A stretch of DNA of 41,029 nt from Physcocola sp002396385 (GTDB lineage Bacteria; Bacteroidota; Bacteroidia; Bacteroidales; Paludibacteraceae), in the NCBI GenBank assembly GCA_946535435.1, contig CAMNDM010000033.1, positions 1 through 41,029 of the forward strand, given 5' to 3'. The notes under the pieces are model-generated. The model had not been told where the DNA came from, ran no database searches, and saw only the letters and a program-made list of their open reading frames with translations. Position numbers and translations under genes: made by a program. Of this stretch, positions 32,910-41,029 are shown in pieces (positions within the stretch are counted from its first letter, which is position 1; each line of letters begins with the position of its first letter).

Positions 32910-33488
32910 ATGCTGGAACAATACCACATAATACTCGCCTCAGGGTCTCCGAGAAGACAGGAATTACTTCGCGGCCTAGAGTTGGATTTTGACGTAATCA
33001 TCAAAAAAGGAATTAGTGAAACGTATCCCGAGGAACTGCAAGGCGGAGAAATACCACTCTACATAGCCAAAGAGAAGGCGGCCGCCTATCTCGAAGACAT
33101 GCAGGCAAACGACCTACTCATCACAGCCGACACCATTGTATGGAAAGACGGCAAAGTGCTGGGCAAGCCCAAAACAGAAGAAGAAGCAAAGGCAATGATA
33201 AGCTTTTTAAGCGGCGGCACCCACCAAGTGTATACAGGTGTTTGCATACGCACGAAAGAGAAAGAAGACGCTTTTTTTGTGGAATCGACCGTAAAGTTTG
33301 CCAACCTTCCACACGAAGAAATAGAACACTATGTGGGAAAATACAAACCCCTTGACAAAGCCGGGGCCTATGGCATCCAAGAATGGATAGGCTATGTTGG
33401 CATAGAACATATTGAGGGCAGTTACTACAACATAATGGGTCTACCCGTACAAAAGTTGTGGCAACACTTGAAAGCATTCGACCAATAA
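32910..33488 (+). CDS. maf: Maf-like nucleoside triphosphate pyrophosphatase
   Basis: A 192-residue house-cleaning enzyme of the Maf family. It hydrolyses non-canonical or pyrimidine nucleoside triphosphates to monophosphates. The motifs LASGSPRRQELL, ITADTIVW, GGTHQVYTGV and DKAGAYGIQEWIG are complete. The pattern fits the dTTP/UTP pyrophosphatase subgroup (YhdE/Maf) rather than the 7-methyl-GTP one. ATG 32910 is chosen because the family similarity and the promoter box at 32885 exclude the start at 32880. The next gene follows after 120 bp without a clear promoter or terminator. Confidence 0.94.
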   Translation: MLEQYHIILASGSPRRQELLRGLELDFDVIIKKGISETYPEELQGGEIPLYIAKEKAAAYLEDMQANDLLITADTIVWKDGKVLGKPKTEEEAKAMISFLSGGTHQVYTGVCIRTKEKEDAFFVESTVKFANLPHEEIEHYVGKYKPLDKAGAYGIQEWIGYVGIEHIEGSYYNIMGLPVQKLWQHLKAFDQ

Positions 33489-33608
33489 AATTACAATTGT
33501 ATCGTGCCTCAAATACGGCAAACCAACGACACCGGGACCCAAAGGACCTCCATAAACAGGTACATTCGTAGATAGTTCAGAAAAGCAAAAACCAGAAAAA
33601 TCGGGGAA

Positions 33609-34910
33609 ATGACAAAAAGACTCATAACAATACTACTCACATTATTTACCTCCATAAGTGCCTACGGACAAGAGGACCCATTGGCAATACCCATTTCGGA
33701 AGAAGCGACAATCAGCCTTCTAACCAGCGGACCGAGCAAAATGGCCATATTCACAGCATGGGGCCACACAGCCATCAGGGTAAAAGACCCCCAAACAGGT
33801 TTAGACATTATATACAACTACGGAATATTCTCGTTCGGCAAGCCCCTATCGTTTGTAAGCCGTTTCGTGAGCGGGCAAACCGACTACAGGCTAGGCCGTT
33901 CGAGTATGCGCCGTTCGATAGAGGAAACCATCGAAAAGAACGCCGACTATTACGAACAAGAACTGAACCTGACACAGCAAGAGAAAGAAAAGCTTTATAA
34001 CGCACTGATAGAGAACTACCGTCCGGAAAACAGGGTATACCGTTACAAATACTTCAGCGACAACTGTGCCACCAGGCCAAGAACGCTAATCAGGGAATGC
34101 ATAAACGGCAAACTAGTATATGCCAGGGGAGGCGAGAAAGGGTACACCTACTCGAGACTGTTCAAAAAGAGAAACGGAACGAACAAGAGCTACCGTGACC
34201 TCATCTACGAGATACTGCCCACCTCGCCATGGTACCGTTTCGGCATAGACATGTGCCTGGGCCAACCCACAGACAAGCCAATAACAGAGTGGGACGAGCT
34301 ATTCCTACCCATGTTTTTGAAAGAAGAGTTGGGACTATTATCGATACAGAAAGGCAACCAAATGCGTCCCTTAGTAAAACGCACCCACCAACTACTGGAA
34401 AAACAGAAAATAGAAAAGAAAACAGAATGGACAAACGTGCTAAACCCACTAGTGGTATTCTGGACAGGCTTCTTATTTGCATTGTTGCACGTGCTATTCC
34501 ACATAGCGACAGGCAAAGATGACCGTTGGGCCTATCTGCTGTTTTTCACGCTGACCGGATTGTTTGGCATCGTAATTTTCTATGTAAGCTGCCTGTCGGT
34601 ACATGAATTTGTAAGTCCGAACCTCAACCTGCTATGGATGAACCCGCTATTATTTGTAATAGGCATTCTAACCTACGTAAAGAGAGCCAAAAAGTTAGAG
34701 AACACACTTATGATGATATCAGGGGCAGGCTGTGTGCTGGCCATTATATACTTTATATTAAGCAAATCGCTAGCAACGGTCTGTAGTGGTCTACAACAAT
34801 ACAACACAGCAGCCCTACCCGCCATACTGATAGAGTTATCACTAATAGTATCGTGGATATGGCGATACAAGAGCAAGTGCAAGAAGGCCGAAAAAAGAAA
34901 AAGCGAATAA
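33609..34910 (+). CDS. lnb: DUF4105/Lnb-like membrane protein
   Basis: A 433-residue protein with a signal peptide or signal anchor (about 1-20). A periplasmic domain (about 25-280) of the DUF4105 family follows, now called the Lnb N-terminal domain. About five membrane helices lie in the C-terminal part (285-420). Conserved-looking residues are His53 in WGHTAIRV and Cys153 in SDNCATRPR, a His/Cys pair of the kind used by acyl-transferring enzymes. From memory, a Bacteroides protein of this architecture was identified as a lipoprotein N-acyltransferase replacing Lnt. If so, it would complete triacylation of lipoproteins such as the MltF-type protein here. The assignment to that activity is inference from architecture. 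Confidence 0.75.
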   Translation: MTKRLITILLTLFTSISAYGQEDPLAIPISEEATISLLTSGPSKMAIFTAWGHTAIRVKDPQTGLDIIYNYGIFSFGKPLSFVSRFVSGQTDYRLGRSSMRRSIEETIEKNADYYEQELNLTQQEKEKLYNALIENYRPENRVYRYKYFSDNCATRPRTLIRECINGKLVYARGGEKGYTYSRLFKKRNGTNKSYRDLIYEILPTSPWYRFGIDMCLGQPTDKPITEWDELFLPMFLKEELGLLSIQKGNQMRPLVKRTHQLLEKQKIEKKTEWTNVLNPLVVFWTGFLFALLHVLFHIATGKDDRWAYLLFFTLTGLFGIVIFYVSCLSVHEFVSPNLNLLWMNPLLFVIGILTYVKRAKKLENTLMMISGAGCVLAIIYFILSKSLATVCSGLQQYNTAALPAILIELSLIVSWIWRYKSKCKKAEKRKSE

Positions 34911-34948
34911 AAAATCGGGCAACTTATACTTAAAAGAAAATAAATGAT

Positions 34949-34956
34949 TATTTTTG
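34949..34956 (+). promoter_or_regulatory. -7 promoter box before the small lipoprotein genes
   Basis: TATTTTTG matches TAnnTTTG and lies 37 bp before the ATG at 34994. The -33 region is weak. As no other consensus promoter is seen before gapA, this may also drive gapA. Confidence 0.5.
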
Positions 34957-34993
34957 TGGTAACAAAACGCGAATAAAATTAAACTTATATACG

Positions 34994-35137
34994 ATGAAAG
35001 CCATAAAACTTACTATTGTAGTAGCTCTCGCAGCCGCTTTATTTAGTGCATGCAAGTCTTCAACCTGTCCTGGTTATGGAGGCACACAGCGCAACTATGG
35101 AGAAGTTATCAACGTAGAAAACGTAGATAAAGTATAA
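34994..35137 (+). CDS. Small lipoprotein, 47 residues
   Basis: A very short exported lipoprotein. It has a basic N-terminus, a hydrophobic stretch (6-18) and the lipobox LFSAC with lipidated Cys20. The mature part is 28 residues, starting CKSSTCPGYGG, with a second Cys. Small lipoproteins beginning with a Cys-x(n)-CP-x-Y pattern are frequent in Bacteroidota and have no assigned function. It is 7 bp upstream of a similar gene, so the pair probably arose by duplication. It is below common length cut-offs and easy to miss. Confidence 0.75.
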   Translation: MKAIKLTIVVALAAALFSACKSSTCPGYGGTQRNYGEVINVENVDKV

Positions 35138-35144
35138 TAACCAG

Positions 35145-35279
35145 ATGAAGAAAGCGGTAAAAATAATTCTATTGGCATTAACAGTAATAACAGTTTCAGG
35201 ATGCAAGTCATCGTGCGACTGCTTTAAGCATAGTTATGGCCATAACAGTTCTGCGCAACAGAACGTGAATAACGCATAG
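35145..35279 (+). CDS. Small lipoprotein, 44 residues
   Basis: A second tiny lipoprotein directly after the first. It has a basic start, a hydrophobic stretch and the lipobox VSGC with Cys20. The mature part is 25 residues, CKSSCDCFKHSYGH and onward, with three cysteines in all and two histidines. The shared CKSS start, the equal position of Cys20 and the Tyr-Gly further on suggest that it is a paralogue of its neighbour. The Cys/His content could bind metal, which is only a guess. It is followed after 72 bp by gapA. Confidence 0.75.
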   Translation: MKKAVKIILLALTVITVSGCKSSCDCFKHSYGHNSSAQQNVNNA

Positions 35280-35351
35280 TCAACCGTTTTCAAGAATCAA
35301 AAAAAAAGACAAAAAGTCACTTTTTTATTAATAAAAAATTATTTACAAACA

Positions 35352-36389
35352 ATGGCAACAAAAGTTGGTATTAACGGATTTGGCCGTATCGGTCGTTTCG
35401 TATTCCGTGCTGCTCAGAATCGTTCTGACATCGAAATCGTAGGTATTAATGACCTTTGCCCTGCATCATACTTGGCATACATGTTGAAGTATGACACTAT
35501 GCACGGTCAGTTCGAAGGTTCAATCGAAGGTATCGACAACAAGGACGCAGAAGGTAACGTAAACGGTGGTAAGCTCATCGTTAACGGTAAGGAAATCCGC
35601 GTAACCGCAGAAAGAAACCCAGCAGATTTGAAGTGGGATGCAGTAGGCGCAGAATATGTAGTTGAATCAACTGGTTTGTTCTTGTCAAAGGACAAGGCAG
35701 AAGCTCACCTTAAGGCAGGTGCCAAGTACGTTGTAATGTCAGCACCTTCAAAGGACGACACTCCAATGTTCGTATGCGGTGTAAACTTCGACAAGTATGT
35801 AAAGGGCACACAGTTCGTATCAAACGCATCTTGCACAACTAACTGTTTGGCTCCAATCGCAAAAGTATTGAACGACAAGTTCGGTATCGTTAACGGTTTG
35901 ATGACTACCGTTCACTCAACAACTGCAACTCAGAAGACTGTAGACGGTCCATCATTGAAGGACTGGCGCGGTGGCCGTGCAGCTGCTGGCAACATCATCC
36001 CTTCATCAACTGGTGCTGCTAAGGCTGTAGGTAAGGTTATTCCTGAATTGAACGGCAAGTTGACTGGTATCTCAATGCGTGTTCCTACTTTGGACGTATC
36101 AGTAGTTGACTTGACTGTAAACTTGGCAAAGTCTGCAACTAAGGAAGACATCTGCAAGGCAATGAAGGAAGCTTCAGAAGGCGAATTGAAGGGTGTTCTT
36201 GGTTACACTGAAGATGCAGTTGTATCATCTGACTTCCTCGGTGACACCAGAACTTCAATCTTCGACGCAAATGCCGGTGTATACTTGACCGACACCTTCG
36301 TTAAGGTTGTATCATGGTACGACAACGAGATCGGTTACTCTAACAAGGTTCTCGAGTTGATCGCACACATGGCAAAGGTTAACGGTTAA
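35352..36389 (+). CDS. gapA: Glyceraldehyde-3-phosphate dehydrogenase
   Basis: The NAD-dependent glycolytic enzyme converting glyceraldehyde 3-phosphate to 1,3-bisphosphoglycerate. The 345-residue protein has the Rossmann start KVGINGFGRIGR and Asp34 after the second strand, which favours NAD. The catalytic Cys161 lies in SNASCTTNC, and the closing motif is SWYDNEIGYSNKVLEL. An insertion at about residues 60-75 is normal for some bacterial forms. Codon use differs from the neighbours (AAG for Lys, ATC for Ile, GGT for Gly and CGT for Arg), as expected for a highly expressed gene. A strong terminator follows at 36416. Confidence 0.98.
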   Translation: MATKVGINGFGRIGRFVFRAAQNRSDIEIVGINDLCPASYLAYMLKYDTMHGQFEGSIEGIDNKDAEGNVNGGKLIVNGKEIRVTAERNPADLKWDAVGAEYVVESTGLFLSKDKAEAHLKAGAKYVVMSAPSKDDTPMFVCGVNFDKYVKGTQFVSNASCTTNCLAPIAKVLNDKFGIVNGLMTTVHSTTATQKTVDGPSLKDWRGGRAAAGNIIPSSTGAAKAVGKVIPELNGKLTGISMRVPTLDVSVVDLTVNLAKSATKEDICKAMKEASEGELKGVLGYTEDAVVSSDFLGDTRTSIFDANAGVYLTDTFVKVVSWYDNEIGYSNKVLELIAHMAKVNG

Positions 36390-36415
36390 TTTTAACTGAA
36401 TAAGCCAAAAAAACG

Positions 36416-36445
36416 GGAGCATCTGAAAAAGATGCTCCTTTTTTT
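36416..36445 (+). terminator. Terminator of gapA
   Basis: GGAGCATCT (36416-36424) and AGATGCTCC (36430-36438) form a perfect 9-bp stem with a five-base loop, followed by seven Ts. Confidence 0.9.
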
Positions 36446-36476
36446 CGTCCCATTCAATTCCGTTTATTCAAAAATT

Positions 36477-36508
36477 ATTGGATAATTTGTTCAAAGACAA
36501 TATATTTG
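36477..36508 (+). promoter_or_regulatory. Promoter of the rhodanese gene
   Basis: ATTG (36477-36480), a 20-bp spacer and TATATTTG (36501-36508) fit the consensus with one mismatch. Confidence 0.65.
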
Positions 36509-36536
36509 AGGGAATAATAAAACTAACATTGTAACC

Positions 36537-36920
36537 ATGAAAAAGACATTTACAATTCTTATAACATTGTTATTAGGAATAGCATCAGCAAATGCGCAAA
36601 AAAACTATAGAGACTTAGACGCACCAGGCTTCGAGCAACTGATTGCATCGGACACTATTATATTGGTTGATTGTAGGACAAAAGCCGAATTTAAAGAGGG
36701 GCACATAAAAGGCGCTGTTCTGCTCGATTTCAAAGACCCCGACCATGTAGCAAAAGCTGTAGACCTTCTGAACAAGAACAAACACGTGGCAATATACTGC
36801 CGAAGTGGCAGAAGGAGTTCGGCATTCGCCTACCAACTCGCAAACGAAGGCTACAAAGTGACGAACCTTTACGGAGGCATCTTGCAGTGGCAATCGCAGG
36901 GTAAGGCATTAGAGCGGTAA
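36537..36920 (+). CDS. Exported single-domain rhodanese
   Basis: A 127-residue periplasmic protein with a signal peptide (about 1-20, ending in ANAQ) and one rhodanese domain. The domain has VDCRTKAEFKEGHIKGAVLLDF and the active-site loop with Cys88 in YCRSGRRS, then GYKVTNLYGGILQW. Such proteins carry persulfide sulfur, and the partner is unknown here. It is monocistronic, with its own promoter, between gapA and purL. Confidence 0.92.
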   Translation: MKKTFTILITLLLGIASANAQKNYRDLDAPGFEQLIASDTIILVDCRTKAEFKEGHIKGAVLLDFKDPDHVAKAVDLLNKNKHVAIYCRSGRRSSAFAYQLANEGYKVTNLYGGILQWQSQGKALER

Positions 36921-36935
36921 AGCGGGATGCAAATA

Positions 36936-36967
36936 TTTGTTTCCATGTCGCATCTTTCGTAAATTTG
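36936..36967 (+). promoter_or_regulatory. Promoter of purL
   Basis: TTTG (36936-36939), a 20-bp spacer and TAAATTTG (36960-36967) match the consensus exactly. The leader would be about 43 nt. No purine riboswitch fold was recognised in it. Confidence 0.75.
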
Positions 36968-37016
36968 CAAATTAAAAAAATCCTGACACAGGAAATAACA
37001 AACAAACAACCATTTT

Positions 37017-40000
37017 ATGATTTCATTCTTCCAGAAAGAAAATGCCACGGTTCTTGCAGTAGGCACAACCAAGGCATTGAGTGCAGAAGACATCGAGAAG
37101 CTCACCTGGTTATTCAGTGGTGCTAAATACACTGAAGCCAAAGAAATGCAAGGCTGGTATATAGGGCCACGCCGGGAAATGATCACCCCATGGAGTACAA
37201 ACGCTGTTGAAATTACCCAAAACATGGGTATAGAAGGCATTTTACGTATTGAAGAATACTTTGCAGCGAAAGGCTCGGACAGCGCCCACGACAAGATGCT
37301 GCAAAGAATCTACAATGGATTGGACCAAAGCATATTCACGATAGACAAGCAGCCCGACGCCATTGTCTACATTGACGACATCGAGGCCTACAACCAAAGC
37401 GAAGGTTTGGCATTGAGCCCCGCAGAAATTGAATATTTAAAGAGCATAGAAGAGAAGTTGGGCCGAAAGCTGACCGACAGCGAGGTTTTCGGTTTCAGCC
37501 AAGTCAATTCAGAACACTGCCGCCACAAGATTTTCGGCGGCGAGTTCATCATTGACGGAGTCAAGAAAGAGAGTTCACTGTTCAGTCTGATCAAAAAGAC
37601 ATCAAAAGAGAACCCTAACGACCTGGTATCGGCCTACACCGACAATGTAGCCTTCAAGACGGGTCCGGTAATTGAGCAGTTTGCCCCAGCAAGTGGCGAC
37701 AAACCAGACTTTTTCGAAGTTAAAAATATAGAATCGGTCATATCGCTGAAGGCGGAAACCCACAACTTCCCAACCACAGTGGAGCCGTTCAACGGAGCAG
37801 CCACCGGAACCGGAGGAGAAATCAGAGACCGTTTGGGCGGAGGGAAAGCCAGTCTTCCAATAGCAGGAACAGCCGTATACATGACCTCGTATCCGCGCAC
37901 AGTAGGCGGCCGCGTATGGGAACAGAACATGGAAGAGCGCAAATGGCTGTACCAGACTCCAGAAGAAATCCTCATCAAGGCATCGAACGGAGCAAGCGAC
38001 TTCGGCAACAAGTTCGGCCAACCAATTATCTGTGGCTCCCTGCTTACATTTGAGCACCAGGAGAATTCACAGAAATTCGCCTACGACAAGGTTATAATGC
38101 TGGCCGGCGGAGTTGGTTTTGCCAACAAACGCGACGCAATGAAGGGCGAAGCACAGCCAGGCGAGAAAGTGGTAGTAAGCGGTGGCGACAACTACCGCAT
38201 CGGCATGGGTGGTGGTGCAGTCAGCTCTGTAAACACCGGCCAATATGCCAATGCTATTGAGTTGAACGCCGTACAGCGTGCCAACCCAGAAATGCAGAAG
38301 CGTGTGGCCAACGTCATCAGAACACTGGCAGAAAGCGACAACAACCCAATCATCTCTATTCACGACCACGGAGCAGGCGGACACTTGAACTGCCTGTCGG
38401 AACTGGTAGAGACCACTGGCGGCAAGATAGATATGGATGCCCTACCTATAGGCGACCCTACCCTATCGGCAAAAGAGATTATCGGCAACGAAAGCCAGGA
38501 AAGAATGGGCTTCCTCCTCCAAGAGAAGGACATTGACCTGGTTAAAAAGATAGCAGACCGCGAACGCGCCCCAATGTATGTGGTTGGCGAGACAACTGGC
38601 GACCACCAGTTTGTATTCGAACGCAAAAACGGTGAAAAACCAATCGACCTCCAGATGCAGGATATGATTGGCCGTCCGCCTCACACTGTCATCACCGACA
38701 AGACTGTAAAAACAACTTATAGTGACATCCAGACCAACGACAGCAAAATAGAGGAATACCTCAACAATGTGCTCCAGTTGGAAGCGGTTGCCTGCAAAGA
38801 CTGGTTGACAAACAAGGTAGACCGTTCAGTAACGGGTAAGATTGCCAAGCAGCAGTGTGCAGGTGAAATACAGTTGCCACTGAACGACTTGGGTGCAGTA
38901 GCACTCGACTTCAGAGGCAAGAAAGGTATTGCCACCTCACTCGGCCATGCACCGCTAGTGGCCATGGTAGACCCAGCCGCAGGCTCGGTAATGAGTATAG
39001 CAGAAGCGCTTACCAACATTGTGTGGGCACCACTTGAAGAAGGCCTTGAAAGCATCTCACTGAGTGCCAACTGGATGTGGCCATGCAAGAACGAAGGCGA
39101 AGACGCCCGACTTTATGAGGCCGTAGAAGCCTGCAGTGATTTTGCTATTGATCTGGGCATCAACATTCCAACAGGAAAAGACTCGCTCTCGATGACCCAG
39201 AAATACGGAGAAGACAAAGTGTTAGCCCCAGGCACCGTCATCATCACCGCTGCCGGCCAGGTAAGCGACGTACGCAACATTGTCAGTCCAGTTATCGTAC
39301 CCGACAGCAACACCACCCTCTACCACGTCGACTTCTCGTTCGACGCATTGAAACTCGGTGGAAGCGCATTGGCGCAATCGTTAGGCAAGATTGGTTCTGA
39401 GGTTCCAACTGTAAAGAATCCGGAATACTTCCAAGACGCCTTCAACACCATTCAAGAGATGATAAAGGAAGGTCTCATCCTTGCCGGTCACGACATCAGC
39501 GCCGGAGGTATGATAGTCACCCTGCTTGAAATGTGTTTCGGAAATACGAACGGAGGTTTGAACATCCAGCTGAAAGATGTACCAGAGCCAGAGTTGGCTA
39601 AAATCCTGTTCGCAGAAAACCCAGGTGTGATTATCCAGGTAAAAGACTGCGCACTAGTAGAAAAGACGCTTCAAACTGCAGGCATCGGATTTGCCAAACT
39701 CGGTAAACCAATTGTAGACCGCGAGCTCCGCATCGCCAAAGACGACAAGCACCTCACATTCCACATCGACTCGTTACGCGACACCTGGTTCAAGTCGTCT
39801 TATTTGCTCGACAGAAAACAGAGCGGAGAAGAATGTGCCAAAGAGCGCTTTGAAAACTACAAGAGCCAACCGCTCATCTACCACTTCAACGACAGTTTCA
39901 GTGGAAAACTCAGCAAGTTGGGATTGAACGCTGACCGCAAGACCCGTTCGGGCATCAAGGCAGCCATCATCCGCGACAAAGGAACAAACGGAGAACGCGA

Positions 40001-40712
40001 AATGGCCTACACCATGTGGTTGGCCGGTTTCGATGTGAAAGACGTACATATGACCGACTTGGCCACAGGCCGCGAGACCCTCGACGACGTGAACTTCATC
40101 GTCTTCTGCGGTGGATTCTCGAACAGCGACGTATTGGGTTCGGCAAAGGGTTGGGCAGGCGGCTTCCTTTACAACGAGAAAGCGAAAGCAGCCCTCGACC
40201 GCTTCTACTCACGCCCAGACACCCTCAGCCTCGGTATCTGTAACGGTTGCCAGCTGATGGTAGAATTGGGTCTGATTTACCCAGAAGACGCAGTTAAGCC
40301 AAAGATGCTCCACAACAACTCGCACAAGTTCGAGTCAACCTTCGTTGGTCTGACCATACCAGAGAACGACAGTGTGATGTTGAAGAGCCTGAGCGGCACC
40401 AAACTAGGTGTATGGGTAGCCCACGGAGAAGGAAAATTCTGGTTTCCAGAAAACGACGAGAGCAAGTACAAGGTGGTAGCCAAGTTCAATTACGACAGCT
40501 ATCCAGCCAATCCGAACGGCTCAATGTTCTCGACAGCTGCAATCGCCAGCCGCGACGGCCGTCATTTGGCAATGATGCCTCACCCAGAACGTGCCATCTT
40601 CCCTTGGCAGTGCGCCTACTACCCAGTAGACCGTGTACACGAAGACGAGGTTACACCATGGATTGAAGCGTTTGTAAACGCCAAGAACTGGATTAAAGAA
40701 CACAAGAAATAA
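37017..40712 (+). CDS. purL: Phosphoribosylformylglycinamidine synthase, large single-chain form
   Basis: It makes FGAM from FGAR, glutamine and ATP in purine synthesis. The 1231-residue protein is the long form that joins the PurS-like N-terminal domain, the linker, two FGAM synthase cores and a glutamine amidotransferase domain. Core motifs include SQVNSEHCRHKIFGG, ETHNFPTTVEPFNGAATGTGGEIRD and HDHGAGGHLNC. The glutaminase nucleophile is Cys1075 in LGICNGCQL, and the later MMPHPERAIFPWQ supplies the catalytic His and Glu. The gene has its own promoter and terminator and stands alone, without other pur genes in the window. Confidence 0.97.
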   Translation: MISFFQKENATVLAVGTTKALSAEDIEKLTWLFSGAKYTEAKEMQGWYIGPRREMITPWSTNAVEITQNMGIEGILRIEEYFAAKGSDSAHDKMLQRIYNGLDQSIFTIDKQPDAIVYIDDIEAYNQSEGLALSPAEIEYLKSIEEKLGRKLTDSEVFGFSQVNSEHCRHKIFGGEFIIDGVKKESSLFSLIKKTSKENPNDLVSAYTDNVAFKTGPVIEQFAPASGDKPDFFEVKNIESVISLKAETHNFPTTVEPFNGAATGTGGEIRDRLGGGKASLPIAGTAVYMTSYPRTVGGRVWEQNMEERKWLYQTPEEILIKASNGASDFGNKFGQPIICGSLLTFEHQENSQKFAYDKVIMLAGGVGFANKRDAMKGEAQPGEKVVVSGGDNYRIGMGGGAVSSVNTGQYANAIELNAVQRANPEMQKRVANVIRTLAESDNNPIISIHDHGAGGHLNCLSELVETTGGKIDMDALPIGDPTLSAKEIIGNESQERMGFLLQEKDIDLVKKIADRERAPMYVVGETTGDHQFVFERKNGEKPIDLQMQDMIGRPPHTVITDKTVKTTYSDIQTNDSKIEEYLNNVLQLEAVACKDWLTNKVDRSVTGKIAKQQCAGEIQLPLNDLGAVALDFRGKKGIATSLGHAPLVAMVDPAAGSVMSIAEALTNIVWAPLEEGLESISLSANWMWPCKNEGEDARLYEAVEACSDFAIDLGINIPTGKDSLSMTQKYGEDKVLAPGTVIITAAGQVSDVRNIVSPVIVPDSNTTLYHVDFSFDALKLGGSALAQSLGKIGSEVPTVKNPEYFQDAFNTIQEMIKEGLILAGHDISAGGMIVTLLEMCFGNTNGGLNIQLKDVPEPELAKILFAENPGVIIQVKDCALVEKTLQTAGIGFAKLGKPIVDRELRIAKDDKHLTFHIDSLRDTWFKSSYLLDRKQSGEECAKERFENYKSQPLIYHFNDSFSGKLSKLGLNADRKTRSGIKAAIIRDKGTNGEREMAYTMWLAGFDVKDVHMTDLATGRETLDDVNFIVFCGGFSNSDVLGSAKGWAGGFLYNEKAKAALDRFYSRPDTLSLGICNGCQLMVELGLIYPEDAVKPKMLHNNSHKFESTFVGLTIPENDSVMLKSLSGTKLGVWVAHGEGKFWFPENDESKYKVVAKFNYDSYPANPNGSMFSTAAIASRDGRHLAMMPHPERAIFPWQCAYYPVDRVHEDEVTPWIEAFVNAKNWIKEHKK

Positions 40713-40738
40713 AACACACCTCAAATAAGGAGAAAAGG

Positions 40739-40768
40739 GGCTGTATCGGAAGATATAGCCTTTTTTTT
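40739..40768 (+). terminator. Terminator of purL
   Basis: GGCTGTATC (40739-40747) and GATATAGCC (40752-40760) pair over 9 bp with one G-U, around a GGAA loop, followed by eight Ts. Confidence 0.85.
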
Positions 40769-41029
40769 ATGTGCTGTTTTCCGAAGATAATTGATCGAAT
40801 TCATAATTGTTCTGACCAGATATTTACGCTTACGTTCTTGCACAACCCAAAAATTATATTTAATTTTTCATGGATTATCGGAGAGATCGGTCGGATAATT
40901 TTTCATTTCTTTATTGTTTTGTTCATTAAATTCACGAAATTTATTTACTTATCAAAGCGATAATCACAATTAAATATTATTGCTGTCCGGTAAAAGTTTT
41001 TTTTGATAGAAAAATTTAGGCTGAATTCG
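40769..41029. other. AT-rich stretch without a recognisable gene
   Basis: Past the purL terminator only a 64-codon frame rich in Phe and Ile is open (40769-40963). It starts directly after the T run and has no promoter or family resemblance, so I do not call it a gene. No RNA gene or promoter was recognised up to the window edge. Confidence 0.5.

Noticed and set aside
35280..35351. A/T-rich hairpin-like stretch before gapA as a terminator
   Set aside because: Only about three consecutive GC-containing pairs form (GAC/GTC), too weak to call.
40769..40963. A 64-codon frame after purL
   Set aside because: It begins in the terminator T run, has low-complexity Phe/Ile composition, and lacks a promoter or similarity.

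Overview
The window is a piece of a Bacteroidales (Bacteroidota) chromosome. The evidence is a fused MurF-alanine racemase, a Bacteroidota-type split of promoters (-33 TTTG, 19-21 bp, -7 TAnnTTTG) in front of many genes, mostly A-rich leaders without a Shine-Dalgarno sequence, a type IX secretion (T9SS) C-terminal sorting domain, and the order rpsF-rpsR-rplI. The T9SS signal argues against Bacteroides in the strict sense and for a Paludibacteraceae/Porphyromonadaceae-like or uncultured Bacteroidales lineage; that placement is inference. No phage, insertion sequence or CRISPR array was seen.

Layout. 1-2.6 kb: glyS on the minus strand, then an apparently non-coding stretch that carries two minus-strand RNA units, each with its own promoter and terminator: a 6S-like rod RNA (about 2281-2470) and a short orphan RNA (about 2089-2170). 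2.6-4.8 kb: an RsmI-like methyltransferase and an MltF-type lytic transglycosylase lipoprotein, converging on an SGNH/CE2 esterase. 6.0-9.8 kb: HU, a VC0807-like membrane protein and murF-alr. 9.8-10.0 kb: two identical tRNA-Cys genes. 10.1-14.1 kb (minus): comEC, interrupted at an A9 tract, behind rpe; then rplI, rpsR, rpsF, where rpsR and rplI unusually have strong Shine-Dalgarno sequences.

14.3-25.4 kb (plus): a 2632-residue secreted protein made of four large GLUG-type modules, about a dozen cysteine-containing GCDS modules and a T9SS sorting domain, followed by an outer-membrane barrel protein and, with gaps of only 6-17 nt, miaA, yjbQ and a hypothetical gene. 25.5-27.1 kb: a TPR membrane protein, a terminator, ribH, tRNA-Tyr and tRNA-Gly. 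27.2-32.8 kb: a secreted protein of unknown function and a tolC-hlyD-permease-permease efflux operon with no ATPase gene. 32.9-36.9 kb: maf, a DUF4105/Lnb-like membrane protein, two tiny lipoproteins missed by length cut-offs, gapA, and a periplasmic rhodanese. 37.0-40.7 kb: purL.

Most of the window is housekeeping. The points most worth a second look are the two RNA units next to glyS, the comEC A9 frameshift, the Shine-Dalgarno sequences on rpsR/rplI, the leader-trailer complementarity around the first tRNA-Cys, and the giant adhesin-like protein with its barrel partner.
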